Positions 48,489 through 61,825 of a stretch of DNA of 64,000 nt are shown here, one piece after another. The notes beneath the pieces are model-generated. The model was not told the DNA's origin. It saw nothing but the letters and a program-made list of their open reading frames with translations, and made no database searches. Source of the stretch: Hedera helix (Eukaryota > Streptophyta > Magnoliopsida > Apiales > Araliaceae); NCBI GenBank assembly GCA_947179155.2, contig OX359280.1, forward strand, positions 40,418,555-40,482,554, in the 5' to 3' direction. Each line of letters starts with the position of its first letter. Positions within the stretch are counted from its first letter, which is position 1. The position numbers and the translations under genes were made by a program.

Positions 48489-48540
48489 CTCTCCCCCCCC
48501 CCCCCCCCCCAAAAAAAAAAAAAAAAAAAAAAAGAGAGAG
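48489..48540 (+). repeat. Poly-C/poly-A/(GA) low-complexity run
   Basis: A C-run of about 18 passes into an A-run of about 22 and then GAGAGAGAG. Length is likely unstable in sequencing and assembly. Confidence 0.9.
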
Positions 48541-48769
48541 AGGCTATTTTACAATCATGGGATTAATTTGCTTCATAAATGGTTGTAACAACTGCGAGTC
48601 CTTGCATGGGTTACTCCTATTTGTTGAGTCTCACAATAATTCAGTAACCGTGATTCAGTTCAACTACATAATTCACATGGAGTACGAATGAAAAGAGAAA
48701 AATGAAGACGCGTTGAATTCCCATAATTTTCCAAACCCGAAATCCTATTGTTCTGACTACGCTTGGAGC

Positions 48770-49933
48770 CTAATCGCAAGCTGCAACCGCGAGTTGTTGT
48801 TGTTGTTGGGAAGATTGGTTGTCTTCATCAAAACATAAGTGTAGCTTTGGAGATTTTCTTCTCATGTAGGATGTGGATTCTGGTATATTTAGTGGAGGCT
48901 GGAGCAACATCTCTCTCTGGAGGTAGGAGCAGTAGGTATGAAAAGTGTTGGGGGTAACATTTAATTGGAATCCTAATCCAAATAAGAAATCTACTTCAAG
49001 AAAATTCATCTCTACTGTGCTGATTCCCCCAACCTTAGCATAATAAGCATTATTGTAGTACCTGTAAATTTTGCACCACATACAATTAATATAACTTTAG
49101 GATTAATTAATCTCAATAAGGTTTACGGAATGAAAAATACTTAATATATAAATTGCAAATTGGGAATTAATAAATTTAGCTCTAAGATAGTTAGGTAAAG
49201 TTAGTCATGAAATTAATGACAGAGCCATCCACTTCAACATACTTTTGTTGGGTGGCTACACCGTGTTGTTTAGTGGCTGTCTTGAAAAAGACGGATTTAA
49301 AAAATGCTTTTAACTTTGCTTGCAAGTTTATGCTTTTGGCGAAATAATAATCACAAAAAATTCAAAATTCAAAATCTTTCTTACAAACTCCAAATATGAT
49401 CACAACAATCAGATTTAATATAAACTTAAATTATGAAAAAGAAAAAAGAAAAAAAAAAGATGAATCAATGATCCGAAAATCACATAGATTTCAATTCGTA
49501 AACACTTTAAAAAGAATAATCAAGAAGACAAATCTAACAAGTTAAATAATCACCAAATTTTTATTTTTAAAAAAGTGACACTAAGTTAAAGAACTTACAT
49601 ATCATCCAAGAACTTTGCAGCAACCATAACACTTGTGATAAGCAACCGATGAACATTAAACGAATTAACGGGCAAGGCCGGTTGGCGTTGAGTGAACCGA
49701 TCAAGATAGATGTAGGCAACAACGAAGCACGACGGACTACAATCCGCGTACATGAAAATTCTCTCCAAATAGCTTTGGATTGTGATTGTTGGCCTTGTTA
49801 GGCCATGAAAGACTGAAACTTTTTGAGGGATAAATGGAGGGTTGAGATCGTTCGATTCGGCCACCCTTTGAAGCACAGAAGAGAGGAAGGTGATGAGCTT
49901 GGACATGATTGCAGGGCTCTCTAGCTCTGCCAT
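48770..49933 (-). CDS. CYCU4;1: U-type (P-type) cyclin, CYCU4;1-like
   Basis: Exon 1 is 49933-49599 and exon 2 is 49061-48770, 208 residues; the 537-bp intron has GTAAGT and TTTACAG ends. The start MAELESPAIMSKLITFLSSV is the usual opening of the family. The cyclin box follows: SYLERIFMYADCSPSCFVVA, YIYLDRFTQRQP, VHRLLITSVMVAAKFLDD across the splice junction, then YYNNAYYAKVGGIS and FLFGLGFQLNVTP. The C-terminus is variable and Gln-rich (SSQQQQQLAV). Length and features equal plant CYCU4 proteins, which partner with CDKA-type kinases and act in cell-cycle or hormone responses. A TATA-like TTATATAG lies at about 50033-50026. The gene appears complete. It is the only clearly intact conserved housekeeping-type gene in the window. 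Confidence 0.95.
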
Positions 49934-50120
49934 TGATGGGGAATTGGAGAGAATTTTGAGTAATTGTGTTTTTTTGTTTCTCTTTTTATGTTGAGAAATG
50001 AGAATACAGAGTGTTGAGACTTCGACTATATAACTACCAGTACTGGTGGTGGTTATTTAATGGTTTGTTGAATTGACGAAAATGTCCTTAGAATTTGAAT
50101 TATGGTTGAGGTATCTTAAA
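49934..50120 (-). promoter_or_regulatory. Proximal promoter of the cyclin gene
   Basis: Reading minus, TAGTTATATAG at about 50036-50026 sits some 95 bases before the start codon, with a T/C-poor leader between. No specific factor site was identified. Confidence 0.5.
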
Positions 50121-52087
50121 ATATATTGATCATTGTGTTTGAGTACTTTCATGACTCAAAAAGTTGGGATTTGAGTTGGATTTTGGTGGCTTTAATTTGA
50201 TTCAAACTTCAAAAAGAGGGAAAGAGTGGTTTTTTTAATGTGGGTAACTAATGACTTTTGTTTATGGCTAAAGAGAAAAATAACAATTATACTACTAGAA
50301 CAATTAATAAGCGTCCCAAAAATTCAATTGTTACAATAAGTATAAAAATATTATTAAATATATTTTTTTTACAGTATAAATATTTTGACATTATCAATGG
50401 TTTAAAATTAGACAATTAAAATTGTTAAAATAAAAATAATATTGTTAAAATTATAATTATTATTTAAAATATTAAATATCATTAAAATAATTATAATAAT
50501 ATCGCTAAATATATATTTATTTTGAAAATATCAACTAGTGAGCTTTTGTGATGAATGATATAATTTTACAGGTCATGGCAAAAGTGATGGGCATGCCATA
50601 CTTAATTATGAGTAATTACATTTGGATTAATGGTAAGTGCAACTTATGGGTCCCCCTTGAGATCTTGCATGTGTTGTGATTCTTATGTATACATATTAAT
50701 TCTTGTAATTAATTAAGATATGAAAAATACTCTGTCCGTACTTTTTAAAATGTCATTTTAAAGAAATAATTTTATTTTTTAATATTTATTATTTGAGAAT
50801 TTTATATAAGTATTAATATTGTTTATTTTATAATATTATTTAAAGTATTAAATATAATTTTAATTCTCTTATTATTTTTTATTTAATAAATAATACTCTT
50901 TTATTCTAACGTAAAAATAATATTGATATTTAAAATTATCTTTAAATAAAAATATTGTATAAATTATTTTTTAATATGTGTGTTTATTTTTAAAAAAATA
51001 AATAATAAGAGACGGAGGGAATGTGGTACAATGAAGTTAGCTGGTTAGTCAGGTTTCAGGTGGACAATTTAATTGGAGGAATTATGGCTTCATTTATCTT
51101 TGATCATTCATGCCATCAACCTACCAAACAGCTGTATGGATGTTTGCTACTCAATTTAGGTCAAAGTTGTCACGTAAAATACATATTAAAAACTAAAAGC
51201 ATCAAAGGGAAATGACATTATCAAATCATAGCAAAGTACATTTTTGAACTCATTGTGTATGTTACCATTTTATCAGCACTTATCAGCACAATTATGAACA
51301 CCATTAATTTCTGCCCAAATTAAATGTCACACTTTTTATAAATGTCCCAAAATATTTGTCAAATTTATCAGAAAATACAACTTTATTCAAATGAACGTAA
51401 TTATTCTTTCTAAATGTAGATATGCAATTGATTTTTTTTAATATAATATATAAAAAATTTAGAAAATTGTAAATGTTATATGAAAATTGGTCGTACTGAA
51501 ATTTTGTAAATTTTCTAACATATGAGGTAAATTTATATTAGGCGACTTTCACAATTCCATATCACTCCTACCTCCTTTATATAATCTTCTTAAATTATAT
51601 ATTAATTTCATTTATATTACTTTTGAAGTATTTAAAGAATTAAATATTTATTAACAAATTTGTGGGCAATAGGATGTATATAAAATGTTACTATCGATTA
51701 TATTTCATTGTAATCAAATACTTCTCATTTATAAAGTTAAGCTTACATTTTTAAAACAATGATCTTTAAGAAAAATCTTTTTTCCAAACATATTTATAAT
51801 ATTGGTTAGAAAAGTAGTAGTAGTGGCATGATAGCACTTACTCTACATAGTATATAAATAATGTCATAAAAATTTCATGTGATGTTATAGTTTAAATGTA
51901 TTTATCTAATTTTGAAACAGACTAAATAATAAAATATATCTCTAATTGTGAAAATGGGCTAAATAATAACATATATCTCTAATTTTAGATGGACTAAAAA
52001 GTAAAATATATCTTTAATTTTAGAACGGAGGGACTACGTGTTGTATATATAACATAATAAAAGTATGTGTGATGACAAGTTAGTAAC
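50121..52087. other. Intergenic stretch with a Stowaway-like MITE
   Basis: At about 50730-51019 inverted ends CTCTGTCCGTACTTTTTAA and AATAATAAGAGACGGAGGG bracket an AT-rich palindrome, a probable Stowaway MITE. No gene was recognised elsewhere. Confidence 0.5.
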
Positions 52088-55000
52088 TGTTAATGCTCAA
52101 TTTCATCCAAGAGTTATCGCCAAATCCAAAAGCAGAATAAACCTATAAAAGGAACACACAAGTGACTTAATAACAGTAGCCACCGGGGAGAACCCTCTAG
52201 TATGAGAATTAGTATAAGGTTTGGGAGAATAAAACGATTAATAGTAAAAGCATTAGGGTTTAGAACCAATATAATAATATTGTCTATGTATATATCTTGC
52301 ACCTCATGCATCTTATATTTATAGAGTTTCTACACCATATTAGGAGGGAAGGAACTTTAGTTGAGTCAACTAAGAAATTGTCCTTTATTAACTCCCTGTA
52401 AGAAAAATGGAATCTTTTATGAAAATTACTAGCTGATATATAGATGACAAGTAATCTTAAGACGATAACAAGAACAAAAATATCTTGGGCTTACCTGAGT
52501 TTAAAGGAAGCTAGCATGCATTTAGCTTGGGCTCGTTGGGTCTAACACAATTAAGAGCTTGTGAAATACGAACTTAACATTGTCAACCCCTCCCCCCCAA
52601 AAAACCCCTTAGTTTTATTTATAATATTAAAGAGTAAAAATATTAAAGTACAATATTATTGGGCTCTTTATCAAAGTTCTTTAGGCTTAAGGCACAAAGA
52701 AGACCGAACTCTCCTCTTAGGCTATAACTACTTAAAATAGCGATCTTACAATCTGAGCCTGAGCTTGGTCAATCTAGAATAAAAAGAGATAAATACTGTG
52801 AGAATTTAGACAGTTCGAAGAGAATAATTTGCACTTAAACTCATTTGGGAATCAAAGATTTAGGTCACTATTTATATTATATATGTAGGAGAGGTATTCT
52901 TCGATCATTAAATCGCCCTACAAAGTCTCACATAATAAGTTCTTGTAAAACTAATAGATCAAATAATGAGAAGTCATGAAGAAAAGAGCGACAGAGGAAA
53001 AAGGTATAGATGTCTTAATTAACATTATTTCGACTGCGTCTTTTGCAATTTTGAACTTTTCAATCATTGAGCAAAATTTTCATATGTTCAGTGATGATGG
53101 TCGTAATTAAGATGACATCTTCACTCAAAGATAATATTTTTTTATAAAATGTTATCCGATTTAAGGAGGTTCACGTTGTATGTACAAATAATTATGACAT
53201 GGATAAAATAAAAATTGATCTGAATTGTTTTTAAATTATAAAAACTGATCAAAAATTGAGAACATGAATTTTATACTATCGTGAATAACATAAGACAGAG
53301 TACATAATATATTACTCACAATATTAGGTGATGATATAATGTGTTTAGATTTGTGCAATAAATTAAGTGGAAAACAAGTTAATTGAATAGTGAAGATAAA
53401 AACTTAGCTTTATTTTTGTAGTTGTTGTCCTCCTTTGTGTAAGTAGATGATATCCACTGGAATATTGAGTCGAATCTTATCTGACACTGAACATATACAT
53501 CTGAACATGTATGTGCCCCCCCCCCCCCCCCCCCCAAGTCCTTTGAAGCTTTTGTTTTTATAAAATAAAAAAAGAAGAAGGTTCTACAGGATTTTAAGAT
53601 TAAAAAGGAATCTACAAAAGGGGAATAATACAATTTCCATATTATGAGCTTAAACATCATGGTTCCGTAAAGATGATAGGTGCGAGTCTTGTGTCCAATG
53701 AGTATGATAGGGATGATAAGAACGTCAATGATTTTCTTTCTTCGAACTGTGACTACAAGATTTAGGGGTTGAACCCAAGATGGGTGTGTCAAGCAATTCC
53801 CTTCCGTTATGCCTCTGATCAAAATTTAGGAGTTTGTTAGTGCCTTGCATTCAAGAACAAGTTATTAGTTCCATTTGGGTATGATCAAAAATGATAGTTA
53901 AAGGAAGCCATAGAGATTCACAATTTTCTATGGACCTGTGAATAAATGGTTGAAGTCATGGGAAAAATTACCGAAGTTGGTATCCGAAATCATAGCTAGT
54001 AGACTCTCATTAATGAAGCTAATTCTAAGTTATCGAAGTCATAAAGAGGATCATAAGTGAATTGATTCCACTTATAGCTTATACCTTGGTACGTGATGGA
54101 AGTGGATGACCAAACTCGCTCTATTTTAGATACAAATATTAGTTTCAAACCCACATGGCAAATTATTTCTGAAGTTTTAATCTGATCCACCGAGCCGATA
54201 TTATGAAATTTTGATATGGTGTTGCCATAAGCAGAACTATGTTCAATGATGGAGCTGAAATGATCGATAGACATAGCATTGTCTCTATTTGGCTACACTT
54301 TCCCAATAATAATTAATCCGAGTGCCTATATCAAAATTCAAAGAGATGTTTGAACATGTATGTGCCCCCTGGAGGGGCTAATGTAAAATTCCTGAGGTAG
54401 TTGAGGGTGAATTATAATTTTTCAGAACCGTGTAAGGCTCAAATTAAATAATTCATGTGACGAAATTTTTTCTCTAAACCGCTAAAGGCCTTCCTTCTAG
54501 CGCTAAAGTTAACGCTCAATTTCATCCAAGACTTGTCGTCGAATTCGAAAATGGAATAAACCTGATGTATCTTGTATTTATAGAGTTTTTACACCGTATT
54601 GAAAGGGAAGCATCATTAGTTGAGTCAACTAAGGAATTGTCCTTTGTTGAGTCCGCGTAAAAAAGGAGACTCAACAAAGGACAATTACATATAAAGATGG
54701 AATCCTTTATGGAAATTACTAGTTGGTACATGGATGACAAGTAATGCCAAGATAGTAATAAAACCAAAAATATTTTGGGTCTATCTAAGTTCAAGGGAAA
54801 CTAATGTATATTTAGTTGGGGCTCATTGGGTCAAGCCCAATTAGGAGCTGACGAAATATAGCCTTAACATTACCCCCCACTCTTTAGTTTTATTTATGAG
54901 TCTAAGGAGTGAAAACATTAAAATTCAAAATTATTGGGCTCTTCATCAAAGTTCTTTGGACTTAAGGCCCAAAAAAGACCTAGGGCTTCTCTTAGGTTGT

Positions 55001-55894
55001 AACTGCTCAAAATAGCAATCTTACAATTTGAGCCAGAACGATATCAATCTCGAATCCAAAAAGGATAAATATTGGAGAATTTGGACAGTTCGATGACCAA
55101 ACTCGTTTGCTTTAGATATAATTATTAGCTTCAAACCCTATTGGCGAATTGTTTCCGAAGTTTTAATCCAATTCGCCGTGCCGATACTATAAAATTTTGA
55201 TCCATGAGCATAATTGTGTCCGGTGATGGAGCCGAAATGATCGATAAACATGGTATCGTCTTTGTTTAGCAATATAGTTAAGTTGGCTAGCCCTTTCCAG
55301 ATAATAGTTAAACTGAATGTGGTAGCCAAAGTTCAAAGAGATATTTGAACACATATGTGCCCCCGGAGGGGCTAATGCAAAATTTCTGACGTACTTGATG
55401 GTGAATTATAATTTTTTTGAACCGTGTAAGGCTTAAATCAGATAATTCCGGCAATGGAAATTTTTTCTCTAAACTGTTAAAATTCTTCTTTCTAGCACCA
55501 ATGTTAACACGCCGATTTAAGAGAATAAAACGATTAACGTGGAGGACTTAGGGTTTAGAGTCAGTATTATAATATTATGCTTGTATATCTTATATCTCTT
55601 GTATTTTATATTTATAGAGTTTTTGCGTTTTATTAAGAAAGAATGATCTTTAGTTGAGTCAATTAAAGAATTATTTTTTAATTTAATCCCTATAAGAAAC
55701 GAGATTTTCGTATAGTGATTGAATTTTTTATAAAAATTACTGGTTGATACATATATAGATGAGAAGTAATGATAACACGACAACAAGATTAAAAGTATCT
55801 TGGGTCTATCTAAATTCGTAAAAAAACTAATATATATTTAGCTAAGTATCATTGGGTTAAGTCTAATTAAAACAGGTGAACTATGACCTTAACA
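52088..55894 (-). mobile_element. Tandem LTR array: LTR-internal-LTR-internal-LTR, non-coding
   Basis: Three related LTRs lie at 52088-52579, about 54507-54869 (internally deleted) and 55502-55894. They run from TGTTAA to TTAACA on the plus strand. The two internals (52580-54506 and 54870-55501) share blocks such as 'gccccc.ggaggggctaatg' and 'aaatgatcgata'. The array is flanked by GTAAC (52083-52087) and ATAAC (55895-55899), four of five matching. On the minus strand the primer-site candidate is TTGGTGCTAGAAAGAAG and the purine tract GGGGGGGAGGGG precedes the last LTR. No gag or pol was found, so it is TRIM/LARD-like. Confidence 0.82.
53517..53536 (+). repeat. Poly-C run inside the tandem retroelement
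   Basis: About 20 consecutive C. The related internal at 55360 reads GCCCCCGG, so the tract expanded here. Confidence 0.9.
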
Positions 55895-55899
55895 ATAAC

Positions 55900-57954
55900 A
55901 GTATAATTTTTTTATAGAACCATGTGCCATGATACGAGTTCATGACAAGTAATCTGAGACGGAGAGTAATATTCTAATAACACCACGTCACAAAAGAAAA
56001 CAAGAGATATATATCGAATAGAAAGTGAATATTATGCCGTGTATATTAACAAGATCAATCCAACAGTTTCTAATTTTCTTTTGTTGTGTTAATTTACTAT
56101 TCTCTCATTTTTTTTATTTAATTATTATTAACTTTTTAAAATTAACATGAGAGATTTTTTAATTCAAATTAATATTTTAATTTTAATTTTTAATTAATAT
56201 AATTACAAATATTTTAAAATTTCTAAATTACTCATAATAATTTTTATTTTATTTTATAATTTTTAATAAATTAATTTAAATTTAAATTTAAAAATATTTT
56301 AAATTAATTTTTAAAATTAATAATATTCATATAATTTAGAACCAATTGAGTACTAATAAAGAAGCTAGCCAACTTAATAGTGGAAGAAGATTTTTCTGGC
56401 ATAACCTGGAAGTTAAGGTAGTAATAATTAATTGGGGGCAGAAAAATTTAAAACCCCAAGGGCATATACGACAACAAGAGAAAAATTAGTTTAAATGTTG
56501 GAAAAAGACAAAGGACTTTAAAGGCAACATGTCAATCTTTTTATATCCGTCGGATATAATTCCTCCTTATAAGATCGTTTTAAACAAAAAAAAAATATTT
56601 TTAAAATATAAGGTATTTTATAAATATTTTTATAAAAAAATTATTTATTTTTAAAAATAGAGTAATTGAGTGAAAAAAAAGTAATTAATTAGTGTATGGA
56701 TAATAATAAAATTTTAAATAAATATTAATATTAATAAAAAAAATTAATATGTATAATTATTTTTTAAATAAGTTATATAATAGAAATGAGGGAATAAGTT
56801 CTTACATGCTGGCCACGTGCATTAATATTCTTATTTTGTCTTGTGGCGATATGTTTGGGCTATTACATTCATGGACCAAATATGCACTAATGCACGTATA
56901 TAAATTAAAGTTCCCAAATTACATTTCTATGTTCTAAATGCTAATGGTAATTTGTATTTGCCCAAGGTGAAAATGTTAAATGTGAAATAAAGGTTAAAAG
57001 TTGAAATTTTAAAATTAAATAACATTCCAAAATGATGATAATCAATCCTTGGTGTGCTTAGTTTTAAGGGAAGTAAAGATAACATTATTTATTTATTTTT
57101 AAGAACCAACACTATTATAATATAATAAATTTAGAAATACATTTCAATCATACAAGTCTAGGAGGGGCTTTGAAAAGGGGCATGAGAAAAATTAGGAACA
57201 TATCTATTAATATTGTGAAACACACTTAATGAATTTTTGACTTTTAATTGACGGATACACTCAAACTTATATGATGATAGACTCGAACCTGTATGATAAA
57301 TTTCTGACTTCTAATTGATAACTAGACTTGTACTTGTAATTTTATACATTAAAATGAAAAACTTTTATCATTAGACTATCACATTTGGTCTCAACATAAC
57401 ATTAATTTAATCTTATAAAATGAATGTTGTTTTATTTTTCTTAATTTTTGCTAGATAGCTAATTCAATATAGTATTTTTATTCTTTTTGTTTTCGTTTCG
57501 GTACATTTAGAAATCCGACGGGGGATCCCAATCTAATACCACATCGTGTTGAGTGTGGTTTTTTGGTCACCAAACTATGCCCTTGGTGGTATTAATCATT
57601 GTAACAAAAAGGGTTTAACATGACTCTTGATAGACAAGAGTAAAAATAATATACTTTATCATAGTAAATACACACTTAAACGATATTTTTATAATTATTT
57701 TAATAATACTTAATATTTTAAACTATATTTATTGCCTGTATAACACTTTGACGATATCAACGGTCATGTTTATCTTGTCCGAAGAAATACGTATTTAGCA
57801 ATAGTTTTACACTTCTTTCAACAATATTTTAAATATTTAATGATATTTATTATTTTAATAGAATAATTATTAGCTGCCTTAATTAAAACCTTATTCATAG
57901 AGAAACAGAGAGTAAAGCCGATTTCATTTAATAATGTAGAGCTATTAATCAAGA

Positions 57955-58018
<64 letters not shown>

Positions 58019-58129
58019 TCACACACACACACTCACACACACAATTAATTATCAAAAAAATCAATCAACTTTATAAATATTATTAATTTAACCAACGTGT
58101 TATTTTTTTAACAGATTGAACATTGTACT
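55900..58129. other. AT-rich intergenic stretch with a MITE and a long (TA)n run
   Basis: A MITE-like segment at about 56563-56797 is related to 22927-23190 (inverted CTCCTTATAAGATCGTTTTA ends). A (TA)n run spans about 57958-58013, followed by CA/CTCACA repeats. No gene was recognised. Confidence 0.5.
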
Positions 58130-58627
58130 TAGACCTGGCAAACGGGCGGGCCGGGCCAGAACGGGCTGGGATAAAAACGGTCTGGCTTTTTGTGGGCTAC
58201 AAAACCCTTGGCCCGTAGTCCGTGCGGGCCGGCCCGGCCCGCGGGTCATTTTTGTAAATTTTTTTTTTAATTTTTTTTTATTATTACTTATAATTTAAAA
58301 TATTAAGTAAGACATAAAATATTCTTCATGTGTGTCATGATTTCTTTTTCCAACCCACGAAAAAGCATACATAACTGATTAACTTTTTATATTTGGAATA
58401 AATATTAACACTAATTATTTACAATTGTAACACATTATTTTTTATATTCTTCATAATTCTCTATTTGATTCATTTTCTAAGTTATTTTTTTTTTTGGTCA
58501 ACAATGTCAAGCAATATAAATTCGGGCCGGGCCAAAAATAGCCCAGTTTTTTTTGAGCTGTATTTTTTAGGCCAAAAACCCTGTTATTTTGGGTCGGCCC
58601 GGCCCGCAGGCCCTTTTGCCAAGTCTA
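58130..58627. mobile_element. Non-autonomous hAT element with GC-rich ends
   Basis: The inverted termini TAGACCTGGCAAACGGG and CCCTTTTGCCAAGTCTA match the element at 14456-15952. Flanks ATTGTACT (58122-58129) and TTTGTACT (58628-58635) match at seven of eight. No transposase. Confidence 0.87.
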
Positions 58628-58665
58628 TTTGTACTTTTGAAAATCCTCTCAGAATACAAAAAAAT

Positions 58666-59033
58666 CAAGTGTGTGTGTGAGTTTAAATTATGTCTTATTC
58701 AGCAAAGACAAATATGCAGAGTTTACGAAGTTTACAGATCAAATAAAAATTCAGCGTTCAGATGGGTATTTTTTCGTAAACTCATAAACACGTAAACTCT
58801 ACATTTTTCCCCCCGTAAACTCGGGGTTATGAAAAAATGCCTGTCCGAACTCTGCATTTTCATTTGATCGTAAACGTGTAAACTCTGTACATTTTTTTGC
58901 TGAATTAGACATAATTTAAATACACACACAGTAACGAGTTTACGAGAAAAAAGTCTGTCCGAATTCTGTATTTTCATTTGATCTATAAACATGCAAACTT
59001 TGCATATTTTTTTGCTAAATTAGACATAATTTA

Positions 59034-59069
<36 letters not shown>

Positions 59070-59290
59070 TACGAGTTTACGAAAAAATAATCGTTCGAAT
59101 TCTGCATTTTTATTTGATCTGTTAACACGTAAACTCTGCATATTTTTTTGCTAAATTAGACAGAATTTAAAAACACACACAATTACAAGTTTACAAAAAA
59201 AAAGCTTGTCTGAATTTTGTATTTTCATTTGATCTGTAAACACGTAAACTCTCTCTATATATATTTTTTTTGTTAAGCGATTATTTCTGT
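58666..59290. repeat. 120-bp repeat array with one inverted unit
   Basis: Four direct units (about 58840-59290) each contain 'ctgcattttcatttgatc', 'acacgtaaactctg', 'tttttttgctaaattagaca' and a CA tail. The first unit, 58666-58760, is the same sequence in opposite orientation. An (AC)n run lies at about 59037-59066. Confidence 0.85.
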
Positions 59291-60004
59291 CTAATTCAGC
59301 GAAAAAATAAATAAATTAAAACTTACACATCAACAGTTACCTCATATATATTTTTAAAAAATTATACATTAACAACCAACTCAATTAAGGCTAATCATGG
59401 TTTATTTTTTGGGTATTATGAGATGATTTTTTAGAGTACAATATTTAATCTGTTAAAAAAAAGAACACGTTTATTAAATTAATAACACTTGTAAAGTTAG
59501 TTAATTTTTTTTTATCATTAAGTATATTTTTTTGCAAAAGGCTAAATTTTATTTTTGAAAAATTCCTCAAATCTGAAAAGATATGGATATGAGGGTACCA
59601 AAGTACATAAATACTGAATACATTCTCTTAAAACACTTTAGATTTTACATATTGTAAAACTTTTATAATTGGTACATAGAACAGATAAAACTAACAAAGC
59701 CAACAACAAGCAAAAAACATAATCCTCAAACCCAACATATCAACTTACTAATGTTACACCTTGGAAATCTCTCCCGTAAAGCAAAGCTATCAAAGCCAAC
59801 AACAAATTTGATTATCGAGCAGAGAAATATCGAATAACATTCACCAAAGATAAAAAACCTTCCTCCACAAACTCAAGCCTGAACCAAAAATCAGAAACTT
59901 ACATCATCAATGCAGCACCTAAACTTAGCTACAGAATCTTTGATTATTGCTGACTTGATTCTACTTCCTTTACTTGAGTGAAGCATACTAGAGAGGGTAA
60001 AAGC
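59291..60004. other. Intergenic stretch, nothing firm
   Basis: AT-rich to about 59570, then more balanced composition to 60000. No ORF of note and no repeat recognised. Confidence 0.45.
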
Positions 60005-60157
60005 ATGTCGTGCAACAGAGTTTTAATCTCCCTAGCCCACATTGTTGTAACTACTGCTACTATTTTATACGTTAGCCATAGGATACCCCACTTCAATTCC
60101 AAGCCATGTGCTTCTCCATGTTACTCGCCTCCCTACAACTCTCTTTGTGGTCGGTGA
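60005..60157 (+). CDS. Possible 50-residue secreted or membrane-anchored peptide
   Basis: From the ATG at 60005 the frame reads MSCNRVLISLAHIVVTTATI, then LYVSHRIPHF, then a short Cys/Pro-rich end, KPCASPCYSPPYNSLCGR, before TGA. A hydrophobic N-terminus followed by three closely spaced cysteines is the look of a small secreted peptide. The local composition is more GC-balanced than its surroundings. No family was recognised, no splice partner was seen, and a chance frame of this length is quite possible. Confidence 0.25.
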   Translation: MSCNRVLISLAHIVVTTATILYVSHRIPHFNSKPCASPCYSPPYNSLCGR

Positions 60158-60273
60158 TGAAGCTAGGATTAGTTTTCAATGGAGATAAAATTATTGATAA
60201 GTTATAAATAATTTGATGAGAGTTTGAGGACAGCGTCTTTAAGTTATTTTTTTAATATTTTTGTATTTTCAAG

Positions 60274-60337
<64 letters not shown>

Positions 60338-61680
60338 GATAATATAATAACTAATAATATATTTGTATATGTACGCTATATTGACTCATAATAAACTTTT
60401 TTAATCACAATTGATCATAATTAACTAATTCATCAATTATTTTGAAAAATAATATACATTAAATTATTATTTAAATTAGATTATTATTTATTTTTAAAAT
60501 ATTATAGAGAGATACATATATTGAGGAGATAAAAGTCATATGTAGTTAAAATTTGATCGACAAAGTTATAAATTTTCAAACTGATTCCGTATAATAGAAA
60601 ATTTATAAAATTTGAGTGGAGTCAATTTATATATAATACTTAAAAAATTAAAATTTACCCTACATTATAAACTATTTTTTTTCCAATGGGGTCTATTGAC
60701 CCAACAACATGACATGTAACTTCGTCTCTGCTTGTAACCCGCACATTTCGGTAATGTACAACATAATTTAGATTGAATAAACTTATATTTGAGAATATTT
60801 TAAATAATATTTTATATGCGTAAAAAGAAAATATTCTAATGTAGGATTTTTCATTTCTGGTGAGACTTTAGTTGTCGAAGTTATTCTTTTATTTTTATGA
60901 TTTGAAATATTTATTTTGATAATAAATCTATAATGTAGGATAAAATTAGACAATCATCTTTTGCATCCGTACGTCCTAAAAAATGAGTATCATTTTTTAG
61001 GGATCATGCATTTTGAGAAAGCATCTATTTTTTTAAGTAAACTCTTACTGAATTTTAACCTTGAAAATTGTACTCATTATATATATATATATATAGAAAA
61101 AATCAGATTTTGATCATGTATCATGTGATAAAAATGGTTAAATTTTCTTTTCATTAGGTTATGTAATTCTATAGGATCCTACCCATATTTTTTGAATTTG
61201 TCACAATTTGTAAGACTTTGGATCATAAAGAGATTTATTTTTTCTTCAAAAGAAAAAGGTTAAAAAATGAGATTGTCATGTTAAAAAAATATTAAATTAA
61301 TTAAAAATAAAAATTAGAAAATTAAATTAGGGAGGAACATAGATGTGTGAAACAAGAGCGACTCACATGAATCAATCAATATTTTGCATTCTAGTGGTCC
61401 TCTCTCTGTAAATCAAAGTATACACACTCTTTTGCTCACAAAAATCAATCAAAAAGACAAGTCTATATACACAATATTCAAATATAAAATTAAATATTAT
61501 ATTCATTTTAATTATTAAAAAGTGGGACATAATAAGAATTTCAATGTCATACTCCACTTTTTAATGATTAAAATGGATGTAATGTTTAGATGTTGTGCAC
61601 TTATACTTATTTCAAAAATTAAGTACTTTGTAATAGTATGTGGGCCCTTAGTAAAGGAAAGATTTAGAATACGTTTAAGC
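60158..61680. other. AT-rich intergenic stretch with (TA)n
   Basis: A (TA)n run lies at about 60275-60331 and a short one at 61079-61094. A palindromic segment at about 61480-61590 is related to the neighbouring MITE at 61681-61822. No gene was recognised. Confidence 0.5.
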
Positions 61681-61822
61681 ACACTACTTTAGAGCACAAC
61701 TTCAAATACAACATGCATTTCAACCATTAAAAAATAAAGCCTAACATGAAAATCTGTGTCAGACCCCACTTTTTAATAGTTGAGATGCATGCTGTGTTTG
61801 AAGTTGTGTTTCAAAGTAGTGT
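61681..61822. mobile_element. Palindromic MITE-like element
   Basis: The arms ACACTACTTTAGAGCACAAC and the inverse of GTTGTGTTTCAAAGTAGTGT pair closely, as do ATACAACATGCATTTCAACC and its counterpart. The centre carries 'ctgtgtcagacc'. A similar palindrome lies at about 5020-5185. Confidence 0.65.
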
Positions 61823-61825
61823 ATG

